A stretch of DNA of 64,000 bases from Actinomadura spongiicola (GTDB taxonomy: Bacteria > Actinomycetota > Actinomycetes > Streptosporangiales > Streptosporangiaceae). How positions within the stretch are numbered: position 1 is the stretch's first letter; each line of letters begins with the position of its first letter. The notes beneath the pieces were generated by a model that worked only from the letters and a program-made list of their open reading frames with translations, made no database searches and was not told where the DNA came from. Positions 54,048-64,000 of this stretch are shown piece after piece. A program made the position numbers and the translations under genes. The stretch is from the NCBI RefSeq assembly GCF_003432485.1, contig NZ_QVNQ01000005.1:496001-560000 (forward strand), in the 5' to 3' direction.

Positions 54048-55146
54048 TCGGTGTTCCCTTCCGGTGGCCGGACGCGGACGGGCAGCGGAACCACTCCCGC
54101 GGCGGCCCACCCGTCCCGCAGCCGCGCGATGTCCTTCTCCGCCCCGGCGTCCAGCAGCGCGATGCCGCAGTCACCGCCCCCGGCCCCCGACGGCTTGGCC
54201 GCGCCGCCGACGCTCTCGGCGGCGTCGCACAGCGCCGTGAGCTCGGCGGTGAAGACGCCCAGCCGGGCCTCGCCGTCCAGGTCGGTGAGGATCTTCCGGG
54301 CGTCCCGGACGCGGCGCAGCAGTTCGTGGTCGTCCCGGCGTTCGAGCGCGCGGATCGAGGCCCGGACGCACGCGTCGCTGCGGGCCAGGAAGTCGTGCCG
54401 CGCGGCGCCTTCCCGCCATGTCCGCGTGCGCAGGCGTCCGGCCAGCGTGGCGGTGTCGGCCGGTCTCCCGGTCCAGCCCACCTCCAGGGCGAGTCCCCGG
54501 GGCGGTGGGAGGCGGCGCAGGCCGAAGCCCGGCCACGGGGCGCGGAGGGCCTCCTGGACGCCCCGGCGCCGGGCCAGGTCGAGGACGGCGGCCCGGTCGG
54601 GCGCGCGGTAGGCGATCCACCCGCCCCAGACGGCGGCGGCGAGGTCGCCGCCGGAGCCGCCGGGATCGCGGCGGGCCGACGCGAGCAGCGCGAGCCGGAA
54701 CCGGTCTGCGGGCGACAGGTCCAGGCCCCGGTGGGCGGCCACGGCGGAGACGGCGGCGACCGTCACGGCGCCGCTCGATCCGAGGCCGAGCTTCGTCCCG
54801 GCGCGGTGCAGGCCGCTCCGGATCGAGACGCGCATCGGAGCCGGACGCAGCCCGCGTTCGGCGAGCAGCGCGTCGACCACCTCGATCGCCGACACCACGT
54901 GGGTGAGGCCGTCCGGCGCCCGCCCGTCCACGGGGCCGAGGCCTTCGTCGCGCCGCCGCCATCGTGCCGGCTCGGGGCGCAGGTCGGAGTCGATCACGAC
55001 GTCGTCGCCGCCGGACCCGGTCACGGTGACGGCGACGTGCCGGTCGACCGCCACCAGGATCGCCGGGTGGCCGGGCTCCACGACCGCGTACTCCCCGACG
55101 ACGAACAGCTTGCCCGGCGCCCGCCGGGTGATCGTCCGCCGCGCGG

Positions 55147-55150
<4 letters not shown>
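54044..55150 (-). CDS. phosphomevalonate kinase
   Basis: This 368-residue GHMP kinase (RAPGKLFVVGEYAVVEPGHPA, KLGLGSSGAVTV, KPSGAGGGDCGIAL) phosphorylates mevalonate 5-phosphate. It begins at a GTG overlapping the decarboxylase stop (GTGA). Order in the operon (kinase, decarboxylase, phosphokinase, isomerase, reductase) matches other actinomycete mevalonate clusters. Confidence 0.93.
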
Positions 55151-56140
<990 letters not shown>

Positions 56141-56151
<11 letters not shown>

Positions 56152-57142
56152 GTGCGGCGTACCTCCCCGCGGGCACGATCCAGGTCCGGGCAGCTCCGGC
56201 GTCGTGGAGGTCGCGCTCGACCGCGTGGGCGCGGTCCGGGTCGGCGGCCAGCGCCACCGCGCACCCGCCCAGCCCACCGCCGCTGATCTTGGCGCCCAGC
56301 GCGCCCGCCGCGAGCGCGGCGTCGACCAGCGCGTCGATCCGGTCCGTGCTGACGCCCACGTCGCGGAGGAGCGCGTGGTTGTCGGTCAGCCGCGCGCCGA
56401 AGTCGGCGGCCCGGCCGTCCGTGAGGTCGCGGGCGGCCGCGTCGGTCAGGTCCGCGACCCGGTCGACGAACGACGCCCGCGTCCCGGGCGCTCGCTCGAA
56501 TCTCCTTCGCACCAGCTCGACCGCGTCGCGGGTGCTGCCCGAGGTGCCGCTGTCGGCGATGACGAACAGTCCGTCGAACCCGATGCGCAGTTCCCGTGCG
56601 GTGCCGGAGCGGAACAGGAGGGGGACTGAGGAACCGGTGGCGAGCGCGTCGATGCCGCTGGCCCTGCCGTGCGCCATCCGCTCCGAGGTCTGGACGAGGT
56701 CGAACACCTCCCCGGCGTCGAGCCGCCGGTCGAACAGATCCGCGAACGCCAGGACGGCCGCGCGGGCGCACGCGGCGCTGGAGCCAAGCCCACGGCCGTG
56801 CGGGACGGCGCAGTCGATGAGGACCTCGGCGCCCATCCGCTCCCGGACGCCGGTCATCGCCGCGAACTCCGCCGCCAGGCGCCGCAGGCCGTCCGCGGCG
56901 CGGAGCCGCACCGGCGCGGACGCCGGTCTCGCCATCGCGAAGGAGACCCCGTCGGCGGGGGACGGGAGCCGGGTGGCGCGGGCCGTGACCGTCAGCCGCG
57001 GAAGCGGGACGGCCAGTGCCGGAGCGCCGTACACGACGGCGTGCTCCCCGAGCAGGATGGCCTTGCCGTGGGCGCGTCCTACGCCGGTGCGACCGGCCCG
57101 GTCGAGTGCGCGTGTGTCGGGGCGTGTGTCGGGGCGCGCCAT
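56141..57142 (-). CDS. mvk: mevalonate kinase
   Basis: This 333-residue GHMP kinase (GRAHGKAILLGEHAVVYGAPALAVP, HGRGLGSSAACARA, KISGGGLGGCAVAL) phosphorylates mevalonate. The start at 57142 overlaps the polyprenyl synthase stop (TGATG). Confidence 0.94.
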
Positions 57143-58230
57143 CACCGCTCCCGCCGCGTCGCCCTGATCGCCATCGCGGCGAGCCGCTCCTTGGCGGCGG
57201 CGGTGACGTCGCTCGCCTCCAGCACGGCCAGGGCCCTCGCGGTGCGCAGCGCGATCTGCCCTTCGACGTGGTCGACGGCGCCGACGTCGACGAGCACGGC
57301 ACGGGCGGCGGCGAGGTCGCCGTCGGACAGGTCGGTGCCGATCCTCGCGCGGAGGAACCGCGCGGCGGCCGGATCCCGTTCGTCGGCGAGTTCGAGGGCC
57401 GTCGCGAGCAGGACCGTCCGTTTGGCCTGGCGTAGGTCGTCGCCGGACGGCTTGCCGGTCACCGCCGGGTCGCCGAACACGCCCAGCAGGTCGTCCCGCA
57501 GCTGGAACGCGATGCCGATGTCGGCGCCGAACCCGCGGTAGGCCGAGACGAGGCCCGGGGGCGCGTCGGCGATCGCGGCGCCGAACTGAAGCGGGCGCTC
57601 CACCGTGTACGAGGCGGTCTTGTACCGGTCGACGCGGAGGGCCGACTGGACGCCCTCGTCCCCGTTCGCCTGGGTGAACGAGTCGAGGAGCTGGCCGTAC
57701 ATGACCTCCGACCGCACCGCGGACCACACCGGTCCGACGCGGGCCTGCGCGTCCGGCGGGAGCCCGGACGCGCGGACCATGACGTCGGCCCAGATCTGGG
57801 CCAGGTCTCCGAGGAGGATCGCGGTGCCCGTGCCGAACGCGTCGGGATTCCCCGTGAGGTTCCGGGCGCGGTGCAGCCCGGCGAGGGCCATGTGGACGGC
57901 GGGACGGCCGCGGCGGGTCGGGGACGCGTCGATGATGTCGTCGTGGATCAGCGCCGACGCGTGCAGCAGTTCCAGGCCCGCGCAGGCGGTCAGCACCGCC
58001 GCGGCGCCCGGACCGCGCTCGTCGCCGCCCGCGCCGACCCAGCCCAGCCAGGCGAAGCACGGCCGGAGGCGCTTGCCGCCGCGCAGCACGAAGCCCTCCA
58101 GCTCGTCGATCACCGCCGCGACGTCGGGGCCGAGCGGGCCGGTCTCGGCCCGGCGGTCGGCGAGGAAGTCGCCGATCGCGGCGTCGATGGCGGCCGTGTC
58201 CGCGGCCGCACCGAGATCGCTGACGGTCAT
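57142..58230 (-). CDS. polyprenyl diphosphate synthase (FPP/GGPP type)
   Basis: This 362-residue trans-prenyltransferase has a first Asp-rich motif DDIID (Asp97-Asp101), a GGKRLRP substrate loop and a second motif near QLRDDLLGVFGD. It condenses IPP with DMAPP to a C15 or C20 chain; chain length cannot be read safely from sequence. First gene of the seven-gene mevalonate-prenylation operon, 116 bases from operator B. Confidence 0.92.
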   Translation of the reverse strand: MTVSDLGAAADTAAIDAAIGDFLADRRAETGPLGPDVAAVIDELEGFVLRGGKRLRPCFAWLGWVGAGGDERGPGAAAVLTACAGLELLHASALIHDDIIDASPTRRGRPAVHMALAGLHRARNLTGNPDAFGTGTAILLGDLAQIWADVMVRASGLPPDAQARVGPVWSAVRSEVMYGQLLDSFTQANGDEGVQSALRVDRYKTASYTVERPLQFGAAIADAPPGLVSAYRGFGADIGIAFQLRDDLLGVFGDPAVTGKPSGDDLRQAKRTVLLATALELADERDPAAARFLRARIGTDLSDGDLAAARAVLVDVGAVDHVEGQIALRTARALAVLEASDVTAAAKERLAAMAIRATRRER

Positions 58231-58345
58231 GCTCTCAACTCCCGGCTGCCGGAAAATGCGTGCGCCGGCGTCGCCTCGCGGGTTTTCCGGAAGGCGACCT
58301 CAAATCGGCATGACTTCGACGTTAATCGCGCCGTGCCGCGCTGCC

Positions 58346-58365
58346 CACTACTCGCGTGAGTAGTG
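58346..58365. promoter_or_regulatory. cluster operator B
   Basis: CACTACTCGCGTGAGTAGTG is a palindrome with perfect 8-bp arms and a 4-base centre. It lies in the 295-base divergent region between the mevalonate operon and the LuxR-family gene and matches operator A. A further small palindrome, CGACTA-C-TAGTCG, lies about 24 bases to its right. Confidence 0.78.
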
Positions 58366-58525
58366 ACAAGTCGTACGGGCATTGGCGACCGACTACTAGT
58401 CGAATGTGTCAATGGCCGCCCCTTGAGATATCGCGGGCACGCCATCACGCTGGTACTCGATGACAATCCTTTGTCAAGCCCATGACAGGTGCCGGACGAA
58501 TCTCCAGAGCAACATGAGGCCAATC

Positions 58526-61189
58526 ATGAATCCTTTGGTGGGGCGTGCGCGGACACTGTCGGCGCTGGACGGCCATGTGGACGCGGCCGCGCGGGGCTCC
58601 GGTGGCTGCGTCGTCGTCGAGGGCCCGTTCGGCATCGGCCGGACGAGCCTGCTGAAGGCCGCGGCCCTCGCGGGGGCCGAACGCGGTCTGACCGTGGTCA
58701 CGGGCCGCGCCGACGGGTCCGGCAGGCCGGTCCCCCTCCACCTGCTGACCAACTTCCTGCGGCAGGTGACGTCCGGCGAGGCGGACCTCGACGAGCTGGC
58801 CCGCCCCGACAGCAACCCGTTCTGGTTGATGGACCGCATCGGGGAACTGGTCGAGGACGCGGCGCGGCGGCGGCCCCTCCTCATCGTCCTGGACGACGCG
58901 CACCGGGTGGACGACGTCAGCGGGCTGGCCCTGCGGGGGCTGGTGCGGTCGCTCGCGTCCTCACCGGTGCTGTGGCTGCTCGCGCGGCGTCCCGCCCCCG
59001 CCCGGTCGCTCGCGCAGCACGCCGTCGGCTGGCTCATCGACCACGTCGCCGCGCGGCTCCCCCTGGAGGCGTTGGACGACGAGGCGGTGGCCGAGCTGTG
59101 CACCGGCGTCCTCGGCGCCGAGCCGGGCCCGTCCGCGCTCGGGTGGGCGGCCCGTTGCGGCGGCAACCCGTGGCTGCTGAAGACGCTGTTCGGCGCGTTC
59201 GTCGAGGCGGGCGAGGTGGTCATCGTCGACGGCAGGGCGTCGGTGGTCGCCGAGCGGCCGCCCGAAGATGTTCGCCGCGCCGTCGGCCGGCTGCTGGACG
59301 ACCTGCAACCCTCCGTCCGGCGCCTGCTCGTGTCCGGGAGGCGCATCGGCCGGACGTTCACGGTCGAGGAGGCGGCGGGTCTCCTGAGCGAGCCGGCCGA
59401 CGAACTGTCGTCCCTTGTCGACGAGGCGATGCACGTCGGCCTGGTGCGGCGCGACGGCATGAAGGTGGAGTTCGTCCACGAAGTCGTCGGGGACGCGCTT
59501 CGGCAAGCGCCCTCCGGGCGACCGAGGCCGGTTCCGTCCACCGTCTCACCGTCCCCACCCCCGCGGGCGTCCGGCTGTGGTTGCGACGAGATGGCGGCCC
59601 GCGCCATCGCGGCAGTGGGCGACCTGTCCGACGAGGCACCGCGAACGCTGGCACGCGCGCTGCGCCTGCTCGCCGGTGCGGGGCGCGGCGCCGAGGCCGG
59701 GCGCCTCGCCGGCGCCGCCGTGCGCCCCGGCGCGGGGCCGGGGACCGACGCGGCGGCCGAGGCGCGGCTCGTGATCGAGCTGAGCCGTGGGCTGCGCGAC
59801 ACCGGCTCCCACGTCCTGTCCGGCGAGCTTCTCCGGCGGACGCTCGCGCGGTCCGACGTCTGCGAACTCGATCGCGCCAAGCTGAAGGGAGCGCTCGCGG
59901 AGACCGCGAGGCACGGGGGCGGCGTGCCCGGCGCGGTCGTCACGCCGTGGCGCGGACGGCCGCCGCTGCCGGCGCCCTCGGCGTCCTGCGGCACCTGCGA
60001 GCGCCCCCTGTGGACCTGGCTGCTGCGCGCCCTCACCGCCACCGACCGGTTCGCGGAGGCGACCGCCGCCGGTGACGCCGTCAGGCGGGAGGCGGAGGCG
60101 CTCGGTGAACCGTGGCCGCGGGGACTGTGGCACGGCCTCCGCGCCGGGCTGCTGGTGGCGGCGGGACGGCTCGACGAGGCGCGCGCCGAAGCCGAGGAGG
60201 CGCTCGGCCGGGCGAATCTGCGGGCACCGGCCGACTCCCTCCCCGCCCGGCTCGCGCTGGCCCGGATCAGCATGCGCCGTGGCGACCTCGCCACCGCCAG
60301 CGAGCAGCTGCGCACCGCCGAACGGCTCGCCCCCGGCGACGGGGTCGCCGACAGGACCGCCCTGGACTGGACGCTCGCGCGGTTCCACGCGGTGAGCGGG
60401 CGCCCGGCGATGGCCGTCCAGACGCTGATCAACGTCGAGGCGGGGGTGGCTCCCGACCCGCTGCTGTTCGCGGAGGCCCCGGCGGCGGCCGCGACGCTCG
60501 TGCGCCTGGCCGGTCAGGTCGGTCTCGACGCGGAGGCGGCGCGGGCGGCCGAGCTCGCCCGTCAGGTCGCCGGGCGCAACCCGGCCGTGGCGTCGCTGGA
60601 GGGCGGCGCCGAGCACGCCGAGGGCCTGCTGCGCCGCGACGCGGCTGCCCTGGACCGCGCCGTCGAGCTGTACCGGCTCGCGGCGCGTCCGCTGGCGGCG
60701 GGCGCCGCGCTGGAGGACGCGGCACGCGAGGAGCGGGGCACCCGGAACAAGTCCGGGACGGCCCGGCTCCTCGAATCGGCCATGGACCTCTACCTGGAGT
60801 GCGGCGCGCAGCGTGACGTGACCCGGGTGCAGCGGAAGCTGCGCCGCCTCGGCGTCTCCAACATGCGCGGCGTCGGCGCCGACCGGCCCAAGTCGGGCTG
60901 GGCGAGCCTGACGAGCGCGGAGCTGCGCGTCGTGCGGGCGATCGTCGACGGCAAGACGAACCGGGAGGCGGCGAGCGTGTTGTTCCTGTCGCCGCACACC
61001 GTCGACAGCCACCTGCGGCGCGTGTTCACCAAACTCAACATCAACAGCCGTGTCGAGCTGACCAGGCACTTCATCGCCCACGAGACCGCGTCCGAGGCCG
61101 CACCGGGGGCCGCGTCGGGAGCCGCGTCGTCCGGCCCGACCGCGGCCGGACGGCCCGGCGCGCCTCAGTGGGCGGCGTCCCCGGCATGA
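58526..61189 (+). CDS. LAL-type (large ATP-binding LuxR) transcriptional regulator
   Basis: This 887-residue regulator has an AAA-type ATPase domain (Walker A variant EGPFGIGRTS near 32-41 with Arg for Lys, Walker B LLIVLDDAHR near 120), a helical TPR-like middle and a C-terminal LuxR helix-turn-helix (LTSAELRVVRAIVDGKTNREAA). ATG 58526 follows GAGG; an upstream in-frame ATG at 58460 lacks a site. Divergent from the mevalonate operon with operator B between them, it is the prime candidate for cluster activation. Its end overlaps the next gene by 25 bases. Confidence 0.88.
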   Translation: MNPLVGRARTLSALDGHVDAAARGSGGCVVVEGPFGIGRTSLLKAAALAGAERGLTVVTGRADGSGRPVPLHLLTNFLRQVTSGEADLDELARPDSNPFWLMDRIGELVEDAARRRPLLIVLDDAHRVDDVSGLALRGLVRSLASSPVLWLLARRPAPARSLAQHAVGWLIDHVAARLPLEALDDEAVAELCTGVLGAEPGPSALGWAARCGGNPWLLKTLFGAFVEAGEVVIVDGRASVVAERPPEDVRRAVGRLLDDLQPSVRRLLVSGRRIGRTFTVEEAAGLLSEPADELSSLVDEAMHVGLVRRDGMKVEFVHEVVGDALRQAPSGRPRPVPSTVSPSPPPRASGCGCDEMAARAIAAVGDLSDEAPRTLARALRLLAGAGRGAEAGRLAGAAVRPGAGPGTDAAAEARLVIELSRGLRDTGSHVLSGELLRRTLARSDVCELDRAKLKGALAETARHGGGVPGAVVTPWRGRPPLPAPSASCGTCERPLWTWLLRALTATDRFAEATAAGDAVRREAEALGEPWPRGLWHGLRAGLLVAAGRLDEARAEAEEALGRANLRAPADSLPARLALARISMRRGDLATASEQLRTAERLAPGDGVADRTALDWTLARFHAVSGRPAMAVQTLINVEAGVAPDPLLFAEAPAAAATLVRLAGQVGLDAEAARAAELARQVAGRNPAVASLEGGAEHAEGLLRRDAAALDRAVELYRLAARPLAAGAALEDAAREERGTRNKSGTARLLESAMDLYLECGAQRDVTRVQRKLRRLGVSNMRGVGADRPKSGWASLTSAELRVVRAIVDGKTNREAASVLFLSPHTVDSHLRRVFTKLNINSRVELTRHFIAHETASEAAPGAASGAASSGPTAAGRPGAPQWAASPA

Positions 61190-63282
61190 CCGAAGATCCA
61201 CTTCTCCGCGTCCTCGGTGGTGTGGCCGGCCGAGCGGGCCCGCTCGGCGTAGAGCGTGGCCACGCGCGCCAGTTCGGCGCGGGTGTTGATACCGATCTTC
61301 CGGTAGATCTTGCGCAGATGGTAGTTCACGGTGTGCGCCGACAAATGGACGCGTTTGGCGATCTGCCGGTTCGTCAGCCCCACGCTCACCAGATACATGA
61401 TCTTCCGTTCCATGTCGGTGAGCGGGCAGTCGCAGTCGTCGGCTCCACCGTGGAACGGGGACGCGGCGCCGTTCTCGTGCCCGACCGGTGCGGAATTGTG
61501 GTGCGGGTCGCCATTCGCCGAGCGCGCGAACGGCATGCCCGGATATATCGGCGGCCCTGGTTTCTCGTCCGGAGATTCCGTGGCGTCGTGTTTGGCGAGT
61601 TCCGCCGTCGCCAGGGCCACGGAGAAGGGATCCGGCGACTGCGTGACGATGCGCTCCAGAGCGGCGGAGTCACCGTTCGCCGAGGCGTTCGCCTGAAGCG
61701 CGGCGAGGCTGATGACCGAGATGCCGGGGTTGTCCTCTGCGAGTCCGTCCACCGTCCGGAGGACGTCCCGCCGCAGGTCGGCGTCGTCGACGTCGAGCGC
61801 GAGGCGGACGAGGAAGGCGGCGGCGCCCGGGTCCTCGATGTACAGGCTCCGTCGCGTCGCGAGCCCGCCGTACTCCTCGGACAGCAGCGTGAAGGCCGCC
61901 CGCGCCCCGTCTCTGGTGGCGGTGAGGCGGAGGGCCGTCCACGCGTACCGCGCGGGGTAGAGCACCGCCCGGTCGCTCCCGGGTTCGTCCCGCACCCGCT
62001 TCAGGTGCTCGGCGGCGGCGGGCAGGTCTCCCCGGTAGAGCGCGATGGTGCCGAGGACGGAGTACGCGAGGGGCCTCAGCACGGGCACGGCGTCCCGCCC
62101 GGTCGCGGCGATCGCCAGTTCCGCCTGACGGTGGGCGTCCCTCATCCGTCCGGCCTGGAGGAACAACCGCGACCGCACCGCCGCGGGCGCGGCCGTCCAC
62201 ACCGGCTCGGACGCCTCGCGCAGACCGGCCTCCGCGTCGTCGATCAGCGATCCGGCCATGTCGAACTCGCGGAGGTCGGTCAGCTTCGCGGCCAGCGCGA
62301 GTTGGAGATGCATCCGCCAGACGGCGTCGGCTCCGGTGCCGTGACGGACCGCGGCGCGCCCGAGACTGAGTCCCAACGCCAGTTCGCCGGTGTTCCAGCG
62401 CGCGCTGGAGAGCGCCGTCAGCGCCATCAACACGGCGACGTCGCCCTCTCCGGGCCCGCGCTCCCGCAGGATCCGCTGGGCGTGGTTCTCGGCCTCCTCC
62501 CGGCCCAGGACGAGATATCCCAGGATCACGGACGCCTCCGCGTCGCGCCGGGCGGCGGCCGGGACGCTCGGGCTCGCGAGGATACGCTCGGCGACCCTGA
62601 TCCCGGCCGTGGCCCGCCCGCACATGATCAGACCGTGCGCCCCGGACGACGCGGCGCCGGTGTCCGGTCCGGTCTCGACGGGGGGCGCGGACGGCTCGTT
62701 CGCCCACGTCGGACGCCCGGTCACCCAGAACTCGTGGTCGAACGGCCGCGCGCACCGGCCGGGCCGTTCCATGGCCTCCCGTCGCAGCGCGCCGAGCGCG
62801 GGAGCGGGAATCGACTCGATGATCCCCTGCCAGACGAAGTCGCTCTGGAACGCGAACCGCTGCTCGGCGGCGACGACGAACCCGGACGCGATCGCCTCGT
62901 CCAGCGGTGACAGCAGCGCGGCCGAGGAACGTTCGAGCATCCTGGAGGCGTCCTCCAGCATGAACGACCGGCCCAGCACCGCCGCGACCTTGAGGAACTG
63001 GCGGCAGGGCGTGCTCAGCTCGCCCATCCGGCGCATCACGAACCGCGCGACGCGACGGGGAAGGCGCCGTTCGACCAATTGAAACGTTCCGTTGGCGTTC
63101 CTGACGAGCCCTTCCTCAAGGAGCCCGTGAGCGAGTTCGGCGAGCAGACCGGGGTCCCCTCCGGCGCCCTCCGCGAATTCGAGCAGTTCCCGGTCCGCGC
63201 CGCCGCCGAGCACGTCCCGCAGAATTCCTTCGGCGTCGGGCACCGCTGCGGGCACCCGGCCCTCTAACATCGGCCTGGTCAT
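61165..63282 (-). CDS. LuxR-family regulator, LAL-like without the ATPase domain
   Basis: This roughly 705-residue protein matches the post-ATPase part of LAL regulators: winged-helix/helical region (RRMGELSTPCRQFLKVAAVLGRSF), TPR-like repeats and a C-terminal LuxR domain (LTDMERKIMYLVSVGLTNRQIA). No Walker A is present. The frame stays open only to 63,357 and shows no P-loop there, so the ATPase part was lost or never present. TTA codon at residue 6 (63,265-63,267), just after the start, suggests bldA-tRNA control. Starts at 63,282 or 63,270; neither has a strong site. Confidence 0.82.
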   Translation of the reverse strand: MTRPMLEGRVPAAVPDAEGILRDVLGGGADRELLEFAEGAGGDPGLLAELAHGLLEEGLVRNANGTFQLVERRLPRRVARFVMRRMGELSTPCRQFLKVAAVLGRSFMLEDASRMLERSSAALLSPLDEAIASGFVVAAEQRFAFQSDFVWQGIIESIPAPALGALRREAMERPGRCARPFDHEFWVTGRPTWANEPSAPPVETGPDTGAASSGAHGLIMCGRATAGIRVAERILASPSVPAAARRDAEASVILGYLVLGREEAENHAQRILRERGPGEGDVAVLMALTALSSARWNTGELALGLSLGRAAVRHGTGADAVWRMHLQLALAAKLTDLREFDMAGSLIDDAEAGLREASEPVWTAAPAAVRSRLFLQAGRMRDAHRQAELAIAATGRDAVPVLRPLAYSVLGTIALYRGDLPAAAEHLKRVRDEPGSDRAVLYPARYAWTALRLTATRDGARAAFTLLSEEYGGLATRRSLYIEDPGAAAFLVRLALDVDDADLRRDVLRTVDGLAEDNPGISVISLAALQANASANGDSAALERIVTQSPDPFSVALATAELAKHDATESPDEKPGPPIYPGMPFARSANGDPHHNSAPVGHENGAASPFHGGADDCDCPLTDMERKIMYLVSVGLTNRQIAKRVHLSAHTVNYHLRKIYRKIGINTRAELARVATLYAERARSAGHTTEDAEKWIFGHAGDAAH

Positions 63283-63889
63283 CGCAATCCAACCCACTTC
63301 GTGTTCATGCGGCCGGGGAGAGGCGGAACGAACCGTTCGAACGCCTCTCGACCCCAACCGCTCCCCGTGTGTGAAACCTGCCCTGGGATGGACATACCGC
63401 TCCGAAGTCCGCTACTTCGGTGAACGGCGTGTGATCGGCTGCCCCCTCAGCCGCCGGAGACGGCGCCGGCCGTCCGGCGTCCGACAGGAGCCGCCCGCGG
63501 TGCGCCGCGACGGGTGACGGCCGCCTGGTGGTGTCTCCGGATCGGTGCCATGCGGGTCATCATTACCCCGGCCTTCGAGGGTTACCAGAGAAGATTTGTC
63601 ACGGCCTACGAGTGCGTTCCTCACACGCCCGAGCATGACGAACGCTGAGGGCAAGGCGTGACACACGTCATGGTCAAGGTCGCTGGAAGACCACCTGCCG
63701 CGGGCGCCGGTGTTTCCGTATTCCCAGGTCAACACGAACAACTGAGAGCCCCCGGCCGATGCGGCACGGGGGCTGGCCGCGCCGGCTCGGGGGCTCTCGG
63801 GATGCCGGACGGCGATCGCGCCCGGCGGGCATGGGCGAGCCGCGCGATAGGCCCGCCGAGGGGCCCGTCGCACTCGGGCTCGGGGACGG
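63283..63889. other. 607-base stretch without a supportable gene
   Basis: This gap separates the leftward LuxR gene from the end of the MMPL gene. Open frames exist on both strands but have no recognisable product or ribosome-binding site. It should contain the LuxR promoter. I see no clear operator matching the cluster palindrome. Confidence 0.5.
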
Positions 63890-64000
63890 TCAGATCCTGG
63901 CCTCCTCCCCCACCCCGGACCGCGCGGCCGGGGCCGTTCCGGACGCCCGACGGCCGGGCATCCACCAGTTGGCCTTGCCGCACAGCTCCATCACGGCCGG
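63890..64000 (-). CDS. 3' end of an MMPL-family transporter gene
   Basis: The last 36 codons before a TGA read PAVMELCGKANWWMPG and then a basic, Ala/Gly-rich tail. PA-x-M-x-L-x-G-x-x-NWW-x-P is the characteristic C-terminus of actinobacterial MMPL/RND lipid or drug exporters. The rest of the gene lies beyond the window. It may be an additional exporter of the cluster or unrelated. Confidence 0.75.
   Translation of the reverse strand, partial: PAVMELCGKANWWMPGRRASGTAPAARSGVGEEARI

Noticed and set aside
63412..63873. 153-codon minus-strand frame upstream of the LuxR gene
   Set aside because: No recognisable domain, no start signal, and Arg/Pro/Gly-rich composition typical of a spurious frame.

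Overview
The window is very GC-rich with almost no non-coding DNA. It is dominated by secondary-metabolism, aromatic-catabolism and NarL/LuxR-type regulatory genes, and GTG starts and 4-base stop/start overlaps are common. This points to a filamentous actinomycete, perhaps an Actinomadura- or Streptosporangium-like genus; the genus is an inference. I saw no rRNA, tRNA, CRISPR array or insertion sequence.

Region 1 (1-9,610) is a small peptide cluster. A two-module NRPS (A-PCP-E-C-A*-PCP, where A* is a decayed adenylation domain) runs leftward. It is translationally coupled to a type II thioesterase and then to a gene cut by the window edge. Divergent from it are a 3Fe-4S ferredoxin and a cobalamin-type radical SAM protein of the RiPP-maturation family, with no visible precursor peptide.

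Region 2 (10,019-15,500) holds a succinate-semialdehyde-type dehydrogenase next to the remains of a phenylacetate (paa) operon. paaD, paaE, a PaaJ-type thiolase and an enoyl-CoA hydratase are intact. The 3-hydroxyacyl-CoA dehydrogenase is cut to a fragment, and paaABC appear to be missing, with an 18-codon scar. Two PaaR-like operators, a SARP remnant and a 30-bp palindrome lie upstream.

Region 3 (15,523-26,651) is a catabolic island: Rieske oxygenase, LigB-type extradiol dioxygenase, an M20-fold protein without metal ligands, two meta-cleavage-type hydrolases and an IclR regulator. Facing them are a flavin reductase, an acyl-CoA-dehydrogenase-like flavoprotein, an aldehyde dehydrogenase, a SnoaL-like protein and a GAF-LuxR regulator.

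Region 4 (26,913-38,794) carries a class II DAHP synthase, two NarL-type two-component pairs (one kinase fused to a dead receiver), a secreted PAP2/haloperoxidase-fold protein, an MhpA-like hydroxylase, an SSS symporter with a DUF485 partner and an uncharacterised lectin-like protein.

Region 5 (38,831-63,282) is the centrepiece, a meroterpenoid cluster. One ten-gene operon makes two aminobenzoates. The PhzE / isochorismatase / dehydrogenase branch should give 3-hydroxyanthranilate from chorismate. The aspartate kinase / ADH synthase / DHQ-synthase-II branch should give a 3-amino-4-hydroxybenzoate-type acid. The operon also encodes a flavin hydroxylase, a ligase-amidohydrolase pair, an exporter and an SDR. 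PhzE is transcribed in the opposite direction. A seven-gene operon encodes the whole mevalonate pathway from HMG-CoA reductase, a polyprenyl synthase and an ABBA aromatic prenyltransferase. Both divergent promoters carry the same palindrome. The gene set resembles what is known for farnesylated dibenzodiazepinones (diazepinomicin/ECO-4601), although benzoxazole formation is an alternative. Two large LuxR-family regulators close the cluster, and the 3' end of an MMPL transporter gene lies at the right edge.
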